Assembly: GCA_027483895.1 (NCBI GenBank)
Contig: JAIXTP010000020.1
Coordinates: 91,359 to 132,154 of the forward strand
Reading direction: 5' to 3'
Length of the DNA: 40,796 bases
Origin: Hyphomicrobiales bacterium
GTDB lineage: Bacteria; Pseudomonadota; Alphaproteobacteria; Rhizobiales; Beijerinckiaceae
Shown: positions 8,419-17,755 of the stretch, piece by piece
Numbering within the stretch: position 1 is the stretch's first letter
Layout: the number at the start of each line of letters is the position of its first letter
The notes under the pieces: model-generated
Databases searched by the model: none
Seen by the model: only the letters and a program-made list of their open reading frames with translations
What the model was told of the DNA's origin: nothing
Translations under genes and position numbers: made by a program

Positions 8419-8748
8419 TCACTCTCCGGCCCGGCACGCGAAGGGCGGAAACGTGCTCGCCGTTCCGGCATTCATGGCCAGAACGATCATCGTGTTCGCC
8501 ACGTCGAATTCGGCGGGAGAGACGGGGCACACGTCGGCACGGCCGGTGCACCCGCCGTCGATGAAGGCCTGATGGCGTTCGAGGAAGACCTTGCCCAGTC
8601 CCTGCGTGCCGCGCGCCGCGATCAAACGCGTCCAGCCTTCGCGGTAGATCCGGCATTTGCGCTCGGTCCATGTCTCGCCGGAGGCGGGCGTCGCGGCCGC
8701 GAGAACGACGGCCATGACGGCGAATCCTGATGCCGCCGCGACACGCAT
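8419..8748 (-). CDS. Small exported cysteine-containing protein of unknown function
   Basis: A 109-residue protein with a clear signal peptide (MRVAAASGFAVMAVVLAAAT, cleavage likely after PASG or ASG near residue 24). The mature part, about 85 residues, contains four cysteines (KCRIY, GGCTGRADVCP and PFACRAGE) that could form two disulfides in the periplasm. I recognise no family. Start 8748 is chosen because it begins the signal peptide and has an AGGG a few bases upstream. It lies 8 bp downstream of the ion-channel gene on the same strand and is probably cotranscribed with it. Confidence 0.7.
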   Translation of the reverse strand: MRVAAASGFAVMAVVLAAATPASGETWTERKCRIYREGWTRLIAARGTQGLGKVFLERHQAFIDGGCTGRADVCPVSPAEFDVANTMIVLAMNAGTASTFPPFACRAGE

Positions 8749-8756
8749 CGCCGCCC

Positions 8757-9275
8757 TCAGCGCCGGCCGGCGGAACGGACGCCGCGCGCCGGCGAGCGGG
8801 CGGGGGCGTCGCCTTCGGCGGCTTTCTTGCGCCGGACTTCGTGCGCGGCCCAGAACTTTTCCATGGCGAGATAGGTGAAGGACGCCGACCAGCCGATCAG
8901 CACGAAGCCTGTCAGCGCCTCCACGCCGACGACGAGCCGGAAGCCGCCGTGCGGGAACAGGTCGCCGACGCCGAGCGTCGTGTAGCTCGTGGCCGAGAAA
9001 TAGAAGAAGTCGAGCCAGGTGTTCTGAAACTCGCCGCCGATCTCGCCGAGCCCGAAGGCGTTCATCACCGCATAGGCGATCGAGAACAGGCAGACCTCGA
9101 TGAAATGCGCGCCCAGCACGGCGCCGATCACGACCAGCAGGCGGCTGTGCCGGTTTCCCGAAGAGCCGGACAGGCGTGGCACGTTCGCCGACGTCAGCCG
9201 CAGCACCTCGTAGTGCACGAGCACGCAGGCGACGACGAGCAGAAGCGCGATCGCGCCCGACCAGACCAGCGTCAT
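8757..9275 (-). CDS. Two-helix potassium-channel-like protein (Ion_trans_2)
   Basis: 172 residues with an N-terminal hydrophobic helix (LVWSGAIALLLVVACVLVHY), a second near 45-75 and a pore-helix/selectivity-filter segment FFYFSATSYTTLGVGDLFP (about 92-110), followed by a last helix (VVGVEALTGFVLIGWSASFTYL). The filter reads T-T-L-G-V-G-D, the Kcs/Kir type layout with Val in place of the common Tyr (GYGD). The tail is charged and rich in Arg and Ala. Likely an inner-membrane cation channel. Substrate preference for K+ is inferred from the family; the GVG variant is a real difference. Confidence 0.85.
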   Translation of the reverse strand: MTLVWSGAIALLLVVACVLVHYEVLRLTSANVPRLSGSSGNRHSRLLVVIGAVLGAHFIEVCLFSIAYAVMNAFGLGEIGGEFQNTWLDFFYFSATSYTTLGVGDLFPHGGFRLVVGVEALTGFVLIGWSASFTYLAMEKFWAAHEVRRKKAAEGDAPARSPARGVRSAGRR

Positions 9276-9401
9276 GCAGCCTCCCGTTGCTCCGTCCGAT
9301 ATCCGCCCGCATCCGCGCGAAAAGCGGGAAGCCGAGGGTTCGAGGACGACACGGCGCGGCGGGGGTCGTCAAGTTCCGGAAAACGCGGACGACCGCATGA
9401 A

Positions 9402-9425
9402 AAAGGGCCGGAGGACCGGCCCTTT
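9402..9425 (-). terminator. Terminator downstream of the Gly/Tyr-rich envelope protein
   Basis: AAAGGGCCGG (9402-9411) and CCGGCCCTTT (9416-9425) make a perfect 10-bp stem with loop AGGA; on the minus strand the stem runs into TTTTTC. It lies 23 bp after the stop of the 9449-9877 gene. Confidence 0.8.
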
Positions 9426-9448
9426 CCGTCTCGCTCGTCCCCGGCCGC

Positions 9449-9877
9449 TCAGTCGCAGACGCGCACGCGGCGGCGGGCGATCGTGTCGCCCCATTCGTTG
9501 ACCACCCGTTCGCGGACGATGCGGCAACGGGGTGCATAGTAATCGTTCACATAGACCTGCGCGTTCTCGACATAGACCGGACGCGGCGCGACGTAGGTCT
9601 GCCGATAGGTCGGGGCGTAGGCCGGGGCATAGCCGTAACCGCCGTTGTAGCCGTAGCCCGAATTGTAGTTGTAGCCGGTGTCGTAGCCGTAGGAGGGCGC
9701 GGCCCGGACCTGGTTGCCGACGATCAGGCCGCCGAGCACGGCGCCCGCCGCGAGGCCGCCGATCAGGGCCGCGTTGCGGCCGTTCCTGGCTTCCGCCGGA
9801 GCGCTCGAAAGCGTGAGCCCGCTCGCGACCGTCAGGGCGACCAGAGCGGCGACGGCGACCTTGCGCAGAGCGTTCAT
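9449..9877 (-). CDS. Exported Gly/Tyr-rich surface protein with glycine-zipper-like segment
   Basis: 142 residues. Signal peptide MNALRKVAVAALVALTVASG with cleavage after AEA near residue 30. Then a glycine-zipper segment AALIGGLAAGAVLGGLIVG, a low-complexity Tyr/Gly/Asn stretch (GYDTGYNYNSGYGYNGGYGY) and a C-terminal part with two cysteines (RCRIVRERVVNEWGDTIARR, ending VRVCD). This resembles the small exported proteins with glycine zippers seen in Hyphomicrobiales; a cell-envelope role is inferred. Start 9877 is at the signal peptide, with AGGA about 9 nt upstream; the longer frame to 9934 is not needed. A terminator follows. Confidence 0.8.
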   Translation of the reverse strand: MNALRKVAVAALVALTVASGLTLSSAPAEARNGRNAALIGGLAAGAVLGGLIVGNQVRAAPSYGYDTGYNYNSGYGYNGGYGYAPAYAPTYRQTYVAPRPVYVENAQVYVNDYYAPRCRIVRERVVNEWGDTIARRRVRVCD

Positions 9878-10165
9878 TCCGGGATCCTCGCTTCGGGGTT
9901 CCGTTGGGGATGGCGGCACTTCTAGAGGTTGCAAGCTGAACGCAAACTGAACGGCATGACGTGCTCCCCCGCACGTCTCGGACGGAAGGACGACGTCGCG
10001 AGCGCTTGACGCATCGGGGGCGCCGCAGCATGGTGCGCCGCATGACGAAGGCGCGGACCATCATCTGCGGGATTATTTGCAGCTAGCGACATCGCCGGCT
10101 GCCTTCGTCTTTTGCTCCAAGCGGATCGATGCGGAAGGCCCGGCCGGCGGCGGGGGCGGACGCTT

Positions 10166-11584
10166 ATGAGCTTGAGGCTCTACAACACTCTGACGCGGAC
10201 GAAGGCGGAGTTCACTCCGCTCGATCCGGCGAAGGTCCGCATGTATGTGTGCGGCCCGACGGTCTATGACTACGCCCATATCGGCAATGCGCGGCCCGTG
10301 ATCGTCTTCGACGTGCTGTTCCGCCTGCTGCGGCACGTCTACGGCGCCGAGCGCGTGACCTATGTCCGCAACATCACGGACGTCGACGACAAGATCAACG
10401 ACCGCGCCGCACGCGACTTTCCCGAACTGCCGCTGAACGAGGCGATCCGCCGGGTGACGGAGTCCACGGCCGCGCAGTTCCATGCCGACGTGGCGGCGCT
10501 CGGCTGCCTGCCGCCGACCGTCGAGCCGCGGGCGACCGAACATATCGCCGAGATGCGCGACATCATCGAGCGGCTGGTCCGGGGCGGCTTCGCCTATGTC
10601 GCGGATGGGCACGTCCTGTTCTCGCCGGCCGCGATGGATGCCGCGAACGGCACGCTGCCGCGCTACGGCGCGCTCGCCAACCGTTCGCTCGACGAGATGA
10701 TCGCCGGCGCCCGCGTCGACGTCGCGCCCTACAAGAAGGACGCGACGGATTTCGTGCTGTGGAAGCCTTCGAAGGAGGGCGAGCCCGGCTGGCCTTCGCC
10801 TTGCGGCATCGAGGGGCAGGGGCGCCCGGGCTGGCACATCGAATGCTCCGCGATGAGCTGGAAGCATCTCGGCGAAGTTTTCGACATCCATGGCGGCGGC
10901 ATCGACCTCGTCTTCCCGCATCACGAGAACGAGGTGGCCCAGTCCACCTGCGCCTTCGGCCACGGGCTGATGGCGCAGGTCTGGATGCACAACGGCTTCC
11001 TGCAGGTCGAAGGGCAGAAGATGTCCAAGAGCCTCGGGAATTTCGTCACGATCCACCAACTTCTGGCCACCGCCGATTTCAGCGGGCGGGCTTGGCACGG
11101 CGAGGTGCTGCGGCTCGCGATGCTGCGCACGCATTATCGCCAGCCGATCGATTTTACGGCCAAGGCGCTGGAGGAGGCCGAGAAGACCTTGCTCGCTTGG
11201 CGCGCGGATGTCGTTCCGCCGTCCGTCGCCGACGGCGAGGCGATCGATGCGCTGTCGGACGATCTGAACACTGCGGCGGTGATCGCGCGGCTGCACCGCA
11301 TCGACGATCCGGCCGTGCGCGCGGCGACGCTGGACTTCCTCGGCTTCAAGGCGACCGCCGCGGAGATCGCGGGGCATGATGCGCAGGTGCGCGGCATCGC
11401 CCGTGCCGTCGACGAGGCGCTGGTGGCATCTCTGATCGCCGCGCGGCTCGAAGCGCGGCGGCAGAAGAATTTCGCCGAATCCGACCGCATCCGCGACGAA
11501 CTCGCCGCCATGGGCATCGCGCTCAAGGACGGCAAGGACCCCGCGACCGGCGAGCCCGTGACGACCTGGGATGTGAAACGATGA
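10166..11584 (+). CDS. cysS: Cysteinyl-tRNA synthetase
   Basis: Charges tRNA-Cys. The 472-residue class Ia synthetase shows the zinc-binding start [18 protein letters not shown] (HIGN as the HIGH motif), [21 protein letters not shown] with zinc ligands, [10 protein letters not shown], and the KMSKSLGNF signature. The start ATG 10166 ([13 protein letters not shown]) matches the family N-terminus; the longer open frame from 10112 is not needed. It is followed by an inverted-repeat element and a DUF559 gene. Confidence 0.96.
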   Translation: MSLRLYNTLTRTKAEFTPLDPAKVRMYVCGPTVYDYAHIGNARPVIVFDVLFRLLRHVYGAERVTYVRNITDVDDKINDRAARDFPELPLNEAIRRVTESTAAQFHADVAALGCLPPTVEPRATEHIAEMRDIIERLVRGGFAYVADGHVLFSPAAMDAANGTLPRYGALANRSLDEMIAGARVDVAPYKKDATDFVLWKPSKEGEPGWPSPCGIEGQGRPGWHIECSAMSWKHLGEVFDIHGGGIDLVFPHHENEVAQSTCAFGHGLMAQVWMHNGFLQVEGQKMSKSLGNFVTIHQLLATADFSGRAWHGEVLRLAMLRTHYRQPIDFTAKALEEAEKTLLAWRADVVPPSVADGEAIDALSDDLNTAAVIARLHRIDDPAVRAATLDFLGFKATAAEIAGHDAQVRGIARAVDEALVASLIAARLEARRQKNFAESDRIRDELAAMGIALKDGKDPATGEPVTTWDVKR

Positions 11585-11600
11585 CGGCGCGGGCCCTGAC

Positions 11601-11775
11601 CGCCCCCTCATCCGGCGCTTCGCGCCACCTTCTCCCTCGAGGGGAGAAGGGACCCCTTGCGGCCGGCGGGGCGCGGGCTGCTTGCATTCGAAGAAAAACG
11701 ACGGACGACCGAGGCGCTCCCTTCTCCCCTCGAGGGAGAAGGTGGACGGCCGGAGGCCGGACGGATGAGGGGGCG
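11601..11775. repeat. Inverted-repeat intergenic element between cysS and the DUF559 gene
   Basis: CGCCCCCTCATCCG (11601-11614) is an exact reverse complement of CGGATGAGGGGGCG (11762-11775); inner arms around ACCTTCTCCCTCGAGG and CCTCGAGGGAGAAGGT also pair. It is a 175-bp MITE-like element of a type seen near DUF559 genes in rhizobia. It ends 9 bp before the DUF559 start codon. Confidence 0.8.
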
Positions 11776-11784
11776 GGGGTCGTC

Positions 11785-12129
11785 ATGTCCGAGAAGATCG
11801 GCTTCGCGCGTGCCTTGCGGCGCGAAATGACCGAGGCCGAGCGCACGCTCTGGTTCCTCGTCCGGTCCCGTCGGTTCGCGGGTTTCAAGTTCCGCCGACA
11901 GGTCCCGATGGGGCCGTATGTCGCCGACTTCCTCTGCTTCGAGCGGAAACTGATCGTCGAATGCGACGGCTCGCAGCATGCCGAGAGCCCGCAGGACGCC
12001 GCGCGCGATGCATGGTTCGCCGCCCGCGGGTTCCGCACCCTCCGTTTCTGGAACCACGACGTCCTGAGGCATCGGGAGGTCGTGGCCGATACTTTGTTTG
12101 CAGCCCTTTCCTCGGATCCGACCGCATGA
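11785..12129 (+). CDS. DUF559-domain protein (restriction-endonuclease-like fold)
   Basis: A 114-residue DUF559 protein, the small Vsr-like family of the PD-(D/E)XK nuclease fold. Visible family features: RALRREMTEAERTLWFLVRS, FKFRRQVPMGPYVADFLCF, then the putative metal/catalytic residues D...LIVECDGSQHAE and the tail RTLRFWNHDVL. Biological role is unknown; members are often associated with repeats or mobile DNA. The ATG at 11785 is chosen because the frame upstream is the inverted-repeat element. Its stop overlaps the cimA start (ATGA at 12126), so translation may be coupled. Confidence 0.8.
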   Translation: MSEKIGFARALRREMTEAERTLWFLVRSRRFAGFKFRRQVPMGPYVADFLCFERKLIVECDGSQHAESPQDAARDAWFAARGFRTLRFWNHDVLRHREVVADTLFAALSSDPTA

Positions 12130-13724
12130 CCGCCCGCGAACGCCTCTATCTCTACGACACGACCCTGCGCGACGGCGCGCAGACCACGGGGGTCGATTTC
12201 TCGCTCGAGGACAAGCGCCGCATCACGCGCATGCTCGACGCGATCGGCGTCGACTATGTCGAAGGCGGCTATCCCGGCGCCAACCCGCTCGATACCGACT
12301 TCTTCGCGGAAAAGCGGACGGAGAAGGCCGTGTTCACGGCCTTCGGCATGACGAAGCGGGCAGGGCGCTCGGCCGCCAACGATCCCGGCGTCGCGGCGCT
12401 TCTCGACTCCAAGGCCGAGGCGATCTGCTTCGTCGCCAAGAGCTGGGACTATCACGTCCATGTCGCGCTCGGCTGCACGCTGGAAGAGAACCTCGAAGGC
12501 ATCGCGGATTCGATCCGCGCGGCGGCGGCTTCCGGCCGCGAGGCCATGCTCGACTGCGAGCATTTCTTCGACGGTTACAAGGCGAACCCCGATTACGCTC
12601 TGGCCTGCGCCAAGACGGCGTATGAGGCGGGCGCGCGCTGGGTGATCCTGTGCGACACCAACGGCGGAACGCTGCCGCACGAGGTGGAGGAGATCACCCG
12701 CGCGGTCACGCGCGTCGTCCCCGGCACGCATCTCGGCATCCATGCGCATGACGATACGGGGCAGGCGGTGGCGAATTCGCTCGCGGCGGTGCGGGCGGGG
12801 GCGCGCCAGATCCAGGGCACGCTGAACGGTCTCGGCGAGCGCTGCGGCAATGCCGATCTCGTCACCCTCATCCCCACGCTGAAGCTGAAGCCCGCTTTCG
12901 CCGACATCGTGGAGATCGGCGTGGATGATGCGGCGCTGGCCGAACTCACCCCGATCTCGCGCAAGCTCGACGAACTCCTGAACCGCTCGCCCGACCGTCA
13001 TGCGCCCTATGTCGGCGCCTCCGCCTTCGCGACCAAGGCGGGCATTCATGCGTCCGCGGTGCTCAAGGATCCGCGCACCTACGAGCATGTGACGCCCGAT
13101 CTCGTCGGCAATCGCCGCCTCGTGCTCGTCTCGGATCAGGCGGGCAAGTCGAACGTGCTCGCGGAACTCGAACGTCTCGGGATCGACGTCCACAAGGACG
13201 ATCCGCGCGTCGCACGCGTATTGCAGGAGGTCAAGGACCGCGAGGCTCAGGGCTATGCCTATGAGGGCGCCGACGCGTCCTTCTTCCTGCTTGCCAAGCG
13301 GGTGCTGGGCGAGGTGCCGGAATATTTCACGGTCGAGCGTTTCAAGGTGAACGTCGAGCGCCGTTACAACGCCATCGGCGAACTCGTCACGGTGGCCGAG
13401 GCGATCGCCAAGGTGCGGGTGGGCGACGAGGTGCTGATCTCGGCGGCGGAGGGCAACGGCCCGGTCAACGCGCTCGATCTCGCGCTGCGCAAGGATCTCG
13501 GCAAGTACCAGCATTTCATCGAGGGCCTCCGCCTGCTCGACTTCAAGGTCCGCATCTTCCACGGAGGAACGGACGCGGTGACGCGGGTGCTGATCGAATC
13601 CGGGGACGAAACCGGCGACCGATGGACGACCGTCGGCGTCTCGCCGAACGTCATCGACGCCTCGTTCCAGGCGCTGGTCGAATCGATCACCTACAAGCTG
13701 GTGAAGAGCGGGGCGACGGCCTGA
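12126..13724 (+). CDS. cimA: (R)-citramalate synthase
   Basis: Condenses pyruvate and acetyl-CoA to citramalate, a threonine-independent route to isoleucine. The 532-residue DRE-TIM metallolyase has YDTTLRDGAQTTGVDFSLED (metal site and base), HDDTGQAVANSLAAV, QGTLNGLGERCGNADL, and a C-terminal LeuA-dimer regulatory domain (about 400-530) as in the long CimA/LeuA-like family. It is longer than E. coli LeuA as is normal for this type. 2-isopropylmalate synthase function cannot be fully excluded, but the GVDFSLEDK sequence favours citramalate synthase. Start ATG 12126 overlaps the DUF559 stop; the convergent LOG gene ends 10 bp downstream. Confidence 0.85.
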   Translation: MTARERLYLYDTTLRDGAQTTGVDFSLEDKRRITRMLDAIGVDYVEGGYPGANPLDTDFFAEKRTEKAVFTAFGMTKRAGRSAANDPGVAALLDSKAEAICFVAKSWDYHVHVALGCTLEENLEGIADSIRAAAASGREAMLDCEHFFDGYKANPDYALACAKTAYEAGARWVILCDTNGGTLPHEVEEITRAVTRVVPGTHLGIHAHDDTGQAVANSLAAVRAGARQIQGTLNGLGERCGNADLVTLIPTLKLKPAFADIVEIGVDDAALAELTPISRKLDELLNRSPDRHAPYVGASAFATKAGIHASAVLKDPRTYEHVTPDLVGNRRLVLVSDQAGKSNVLAELERLGIDVHKDDPRVARVLQEVKDREAQGYAYEGADASFFLLAKRVLGEVPEYFTVERFKVNVERRYNAIGELVTVAEAIAKVRVGDEVLISAAEGNGPVNALDLALRKDLGKYQHFIEGLRLLDFKVRIFHGGTDAVTRVLIESGDETGDRWTTVGVSPNVIDASFQALVESITYKLVKSGATA

Positions 13725-13732
13725 GCCGTCGC
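13713..13732. terminator. Hairpin between convergent cimA and the LOG gene, spanning the cimA stop
   Basis: GCGACGGC (13713-13720) and GCCGTCGC (13725-13732) form an 8-bp perfect stem with loop CTGA that contains the cimA stop codon. It occupies the 10-bp gap between the two convergent genes. There is no U-tract on either strand, so bidirectional termination is only possible, not shown. Confidence 0.4.
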
Positions 13733-13734
13733 CG

Positions 13735-14337
13735 TCACATCCGTTCGCCGATGGCGGGTACGCCCGCATCCACGCCGAAGCGGCGCGCGGCGTCGCGCAG
13801 CATCGGCACGACGTCCTCCGCCTTTTCCGCGACGAGATAGCGGATCTCGAGCCCGGGCCGGATGAAGCCCGCCTCGCGCATATGCTCGACCAGCACGAGG
13901 AAGGGCTTCCAGAAGGACTTGGTATCGAGCATCAGGATCGGCTTGGTGTGGCGGCCGAGCTGCGACCACGTCATCTGCTCGACGAGTTCTTCCAGCGTGC
14001 CGATGCCGCCGGGCAGGGCCACGAAGGCGTCGGCCTTCTCGAACATCAGGCGCTTGCGGGTGTGCATGTCCGGCACGACCACCAGTTCCTGCGCGCCGTC
14101 GAGCATGCGTTCGCGGGACTTCAGGAATTCCGGAATGATGCCGCAGACCTCGCCGCCATGGTCGAGCACGGCGCGCGCGACGGTGCCCATGAGCCCCACG
14201 TTTCCGCCGCCGTAGATGAGCCTCAGTCCGTTCTCGGCCATCGCACGGCCCAGCGTGCGGGCGGCTTCGGCATAGACGGGATCGGATCCGTTTCCGGAGC
14301 CGCAATAGACGCAGATCGAGCGGATGATGTCGGACAT
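13735..14337 (-). CDS. LOG-family cytokinin riboside 5'-monophosphate phosphoribohydrolase-like protein
   Basis: A 200-residue Rossmann-type protein of the TIGR00730/LOG family. Marks: RSICVYCGSGNGSDPVYAEA at the start, LRLIYGGGNVGLMGTVARAV (GGGxVGLMG) and the signature FVALPGGIGTLEELVEQMTW (PGGxGTxxE). Family enzymes cleave the N-glycosidic bond of nucleoside monophosphates; its bacterial role is unclear. Start 14337 is the only good family-like N-terminus (MSDIIRSICVYC). Convergent to cimA. Confidence 0.9.
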   Translation of the reverse strand: MSDIIRSICVYCGSGNGSDPVYAEAARTLGRAMAENGLRLIYGGGNVGLMGTVARAVLDHGGEVCGIIPEFLKSRERMLDGAQELVVVPDMHTRKRLMFEKADAFVALPGGIGTLEELVEQMTWSQLGRHTKPILMLDTKSFWKPFLVLVEHMREAGFIRPGLEIRYLVAEKAEDVVPMLRDAARRFGVDAGVPAIGERM

Positions 14338-14480
14338 TCCGGTTTTTCGCACCGCCCGTTCCCTTCGGTCAATCGGAGCATGATGCCGCGCCGACTTTTC
14401 TTGGCGGCGCGGCGGACGAACCGTTAAAGTCGGATCCGGTCCCGACTCGTCGGGCCGTCGCGCGTTCGAGGTTGCGTCAG

Positions 14481-15668
14481 ATGCCCCGTGGACTTCGGCT
14501 GCTGCTTTTCGTCGTTCTGCCGGCCGCCGCGCTGGGCGGGGCGCTCTACCGGTTCGGTTCTCCGGTGGACGGGCTGTTCCCTCGCGGGTCCGAAAAGGTC
14601 GCCGAGACGAAGGCCCCCGAGGTGCGGCCGGAACCCCCGCCTGCAACGCCGCCGTCACCGCCCGTCACCGCCCCTCCCGCGCCTCAGCCCGCCGCGCCCG
14701 CGCAGGCCGTCGCGCCGCCCGTTTCCTTCCCGCCGGGTCCTGCGCCGGTGCCGCCGGGCGCCGAGAACCGGCCCGCCTTCGACCTCGTCCGCGTGGAGCC
14801 CGACGGCTCGCTCGTGGTCGCGGGCCGCGCCGAGGGCGAGCGCGTCGTCACGCTGCTGCGCAACGGCGAGGTCTGGGACCGCGCCTCGACGAGCACGGGC
14901 GGCCAGTTCGCGATGACGCCCCGAGCGCTGCCGCCCGGCACGCATGAATTGTCGCTGGTGATGACCTATCCGGACGGCCGGATCGCCACCTCCGAGCAGA
15001 TCGTCACCGTCGACGTCCCCACGGCCAAGCAGGGCGACGTCGTCGTCGCGCTCGTGGCCCCGAACCAGCCCACCCGCGTGCTGAGCCCGAAACAGGATCT
15101 CTCCGCGGCGCCCCTCGTCGGCATGACCGCCCGCGACCGGGCGGGTCCGCAACCCGCGACGCCGGACCGTCCCGGCGTGGAGATCGGCGTGGTCGAGCAG
15201 GAGGTGGGCGGCACCTTCTTCGCGGGGGGCACGGCGGCGCCCGGCGCGACGGTGCGGCTCTACGTCAACGATTCCTACCTCGCCACGGCGACGGCGGGCC
15301 CCGACGGCAAATGGTCGTTCTCGGTCGGCAAGGGCCTCACGGAGGGCAGCTACCGCGTCCGCCTCGACGACGTGCGCGGCGGCGACGGCAAGGTCCTCTC
15401 CCGCGCCGAGGTGCCGTTCGAATTCGCGGCGCGGCCGCCGCTCGCGGGCTCGCAGGCGAAGGCCCCGGATCCGACGACCGTCGTCGTGCCCGAGGTGAAG
15501 ACCACCACGGTCGCGCGCGGCGACAGCCTGTGGCGCATCAGCCAGCGCGTCTACGGCAACGGCCGCCGCTATATCGTCATCCATCGCGCCAATGAAGAGC
15601 AGATCCGCAATCCCGACCTGATCTATCCGGGTCAGGTCTTCGTGCTTCCGGGGGAAAAGACCCCCTGA
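14481..15668 (+). CDS. LysM-domain, Ig-like cell-wall-associated protein
   Basis: 395 residues. One N-terminal hydrophobic helix (LRLLLFVVLPAAALGGALY), a Pro-rich linker (PEPPPATPPSPPVTAPPAPQ), two Ig/Big-like beta domains (about 95-180, containing PDGSLVVAGRAEGERVV, and about 235-300, containing GTAAPGATVRLYVNDS), and a C-terminal LysM module (VARGDSLWRISQRVYGNGRRY, ending QVFVLPGEK) that binds peptidoglycan. Probably anchored in the inner membrane and reaching the wall. The ATG at 14481 has GAGG at 9 nt; the TTG at 14472 is less likely. The same architecture is common upstream of ABC exporters in Hyphomicrobiales. Confidence 0.85.
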   Translation: MPRGLRLLLFVVLPAAALGGALYRFGSPVDGLFPRGSEKVAETKAPEVRPEPPPATPPSPPVTAPPAPQPAAPAQAVAPPVSFPPGPAPVPPGAENRPAFDLVRVEPDGSLVVAGRAEGERVVTLLRNGEVWDRASTSTGGQFAMTPRALPPGTHELSLVMTYPDGRIATSEQIVTVDVPTAKQGDVVVALVAPNQPTRVLSPKQDLSAAPLVGMTARDRAGPQPATPDRPGVEIGVVEQEVGGTFFAGGTAAPGATVRLYVNDSYLATATAGPDGKWSFSVGKGLTEGSYRVRLDDVRGGDGKVLSRAEVPFEFAARPPLAGSQAKAPDPTTVVVPEVKTTTVARGDSLWRISQRVYGNGRRYIVIHRANEEQIRNPDLIYPGQVFVLPGEKTP

Positions 15669-15738
15669 TCCGGTCCGCAACGGATGCGGAGCGGGTGCGG
15701 GCGGCCTATATGGGGCCGATCCCGAGAAAGAACCGTTC

Positions 15739-17694
15739 ATGACCTCGTCCGCCGATCACGCCCGTCCGCAATCCGCAACCGGCCCCCGCATCGAGGCCGC
15801 GCCCGCGCGCCGGCGGGTGAGCGCGGAAAAGGGCGAGCTCATGTCGACCTTCCGCGAGCTCTGGACCTATCTCTGGCCGCAGGACCGCGCCGATCTGCGC
15901 CTGCGCATCCTCTGGGCGACGCTGCTGCTGATCGTGGCGAAGCTCGTCACCATCGTCGTGCCCTACACATTCAAATGGGCGACGGACGCGCTGACCCCCG
16001 GCGCCGCCGGCTCCTCCGAGATCCCGATCTCGTGGCTGATCGGCGCCCCCGTGGCGCTGACGCTGGCCTACGGGCTGATGCGCATCCTGATGGCGCTGTT
16101 CACGCAGATGCGCGACGCGCTGTTCGCCTCCGTCGCCATGCATGCCGTGCGGCGCCTCGCGCTCGAGACCTTCGAGCACATGCACCGGCTCTCGCTGCGC
16201 TTCCATCTCGAAAAGAAGACGGGCGGACTCACCCGCGTGCTCGAACGCGGCCGCGCGGGCATCGAGACGATCGTGCGCATGACGATGCTCACGGCCGTGC
16301 CGACCGTGGTGGAATTCGTGCTGATCCTCGGCGTGCTGCTCTACGAATTCGACTGGCGCTACGCCGCCGTCACGGTCGCGATGATCGTCGCCTATATGTG
16401 GTTCACCACCAAGGCCACGCAGTGGCGCATCGGCATCCGCCGCTCGATGAACGAGAGCGACACGGAAGCGAACACCAAGGCGGTGGACAGCCTCCTCAAT
16501 TACGAGACGGTCAAATATTTCGGCGCCGAGCAGCGGGAGAAGGAACGCTACGACCGCTCCATGGAGCGCTTCGAGTCGGCGAGCGTGAAGGCCTATACCT
16601 CGCTCGCGGTGCTCAATGCCGGACAGGCGGTGATCTTCACGCTCGGGCTCACGATCTGCATGGTTCTGGTCGTCATGGGCATCCGCGAGGGCCGCAACAC
16701 GGTGGGCGACTTCGTGCTCGTCAATGCCATGCTGATCCAACTCTACCAGCCGCTCAACTTCATGGGCATGGTCTATCGCGAGATCAAACAGGCGGTAACG
16801 GACATCGAGATGATGTTCGACATCCTCGACCGCGCCCCGGAAGTCGCCGACCGGCCCGACGCCAAGCCGCTCGTGGTGAAGGCGGGCGACGTGCGCTTCG
16901 AGAACGTGCATTTCCACTATGTGCCCGAGCGCCCCATCCTGCGCGGCGTCACCTTCGACGTGCCCGCGGGCAAGACGGTGGCCATCGTCGGCCCCTCCGG
17001 CGCGGGCAAGTCGACGCTTTCGCGTCTTCTGTTCCGCTTCTACGAGCCGCAGCAGGGCGCGGTGCTCGTCGACGGGCAGAACATCGCGGACGTGACGCAG
17101 TCGTCGCTCCGTGCCGCGGTCGGCATGGTTCCGCAGGACACCGTGCTGTTCAACGACACGATCGGCTACAATGTCCGGTACGGCCGTTGGGACGCGACCG
17201 ACGCCCAGGTCGAAGAGGCGACGAAGCTCGCCCAGATCGACCGCTTCATCCGCTCGCTGCCGGAAGGCTACAAGACCTCGGTGGGCGAGCGCGGCCTGAA
17301 GCTCTCCGGCGGCGAGAAGCAGCGCGTGGCGATCGCCCGCACGCTCTTGAAGGGCCCGCCCATCCTCGTGCTCGACGAGGCGACCTCGGCGCTCGACAGC
17401 TTCACCGAGAAGGACATTCAGGACGCGCTCGAACGCATGTCGCGCGGCCGCACCACGCTGGTCATCGCGCACCGGCTCTCGACGATCGTGAATGCCGACG
17501 AGATCATCGTGCTCGACAAGGGGCTGATCGTCGAACGCGGCACGCATGCGGCGCTGCTGGAGCAGGGCGGCGTCTATGCGCAGCTGTGGAACCGGCAGCG
17601 CGAGGTCGATCAGGCCCGCGAGACGCTGGAGCGGCGCAGCAAGGAAGAGGAGCCGAGCCTGCGCGTCGGCCTCGTCGACCCCGCCCGCACTTGA
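15739..17694 (+). CDS. ABC exporter, Atm1/HMT1-type half transporter
   Basis: A 651-residue membrane-plus-ATPase half transporter. The N-terminal part has about six transmembrane helices (first ones [20 protein letters not shown] and [20 protein letters not shown]). The nucleotide-binding domain has Walker [19 protein letters not shown] signature and Walker [13 protein letters not shown], then [12 protein letters not shown]. The TMD sequence [20 protein letters not shown] followed by [18 protein letters not shown] is the Atm1 family type, which exports glutathione-linked sulfur or metal compounds. Acts in the inner membrane as a homodimer; the exact substrate is not readable from sequence. 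Confidence 0.92.
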   Translation: MTSSADHARPQSATGPRIEAAPARRRVSAEKGELMSTFRELWTYLWPQDRADLRLRILWATLLLIVAKLVTIVVPYTFKWATDALTPGAAGSSEIPISWLIGAPVALTLAYGLMRILMALFTQMRDALFASVAMHAVRRLALETFEHMHRLSLRFHLEKKTGGLTRVLERGRAGIETIVRMTMLTAVPTVVEFVLILGVLLYEFDWRYAAVTVAMIVAYMWFTTKATQWRIGIRRSMNESDTEANTKAVDSLLNYETVKYFGAEQREKERYDRSMERFESASVKAYTSLAVLNAGQAVIFTLGLTICMVLVVMGIREGRNTVGDFVLVNAMLIQLYQPLNFMGMVYREIKQAVTDIEMMFDILDRAPEVADRPDAKPLVVKAGDVRFENVHFHYVPERPILRGVTFDVPAGKTVAIVGPSGAGKSTLSRLLFRFYEPQQGAVLVDGQNIADVTQSSLRAAVGMVPQDTVLFNDTIGYNVRYGRWDATDAQVEEATKLAQIDRFIRSLPEGYKTSVGERGLKLSGGEKQRVAIARTLLKGPPILVLDEATSALDSFTEKDIQDALERMSRGRTTLVIAHRLSTIVNADEIIVLDKGLIVERGTHAALLEQGGVYAQLWNRQREVDQARETLERRSKEEEPSLRVGLVDPART

Positions 17695-17755
17695 CCCTGC
17701 TTGTCGCAACTGCGAAGAGCTTCGGTCCCTTCACGGCCCCCCGAGAGTTCGGCCC

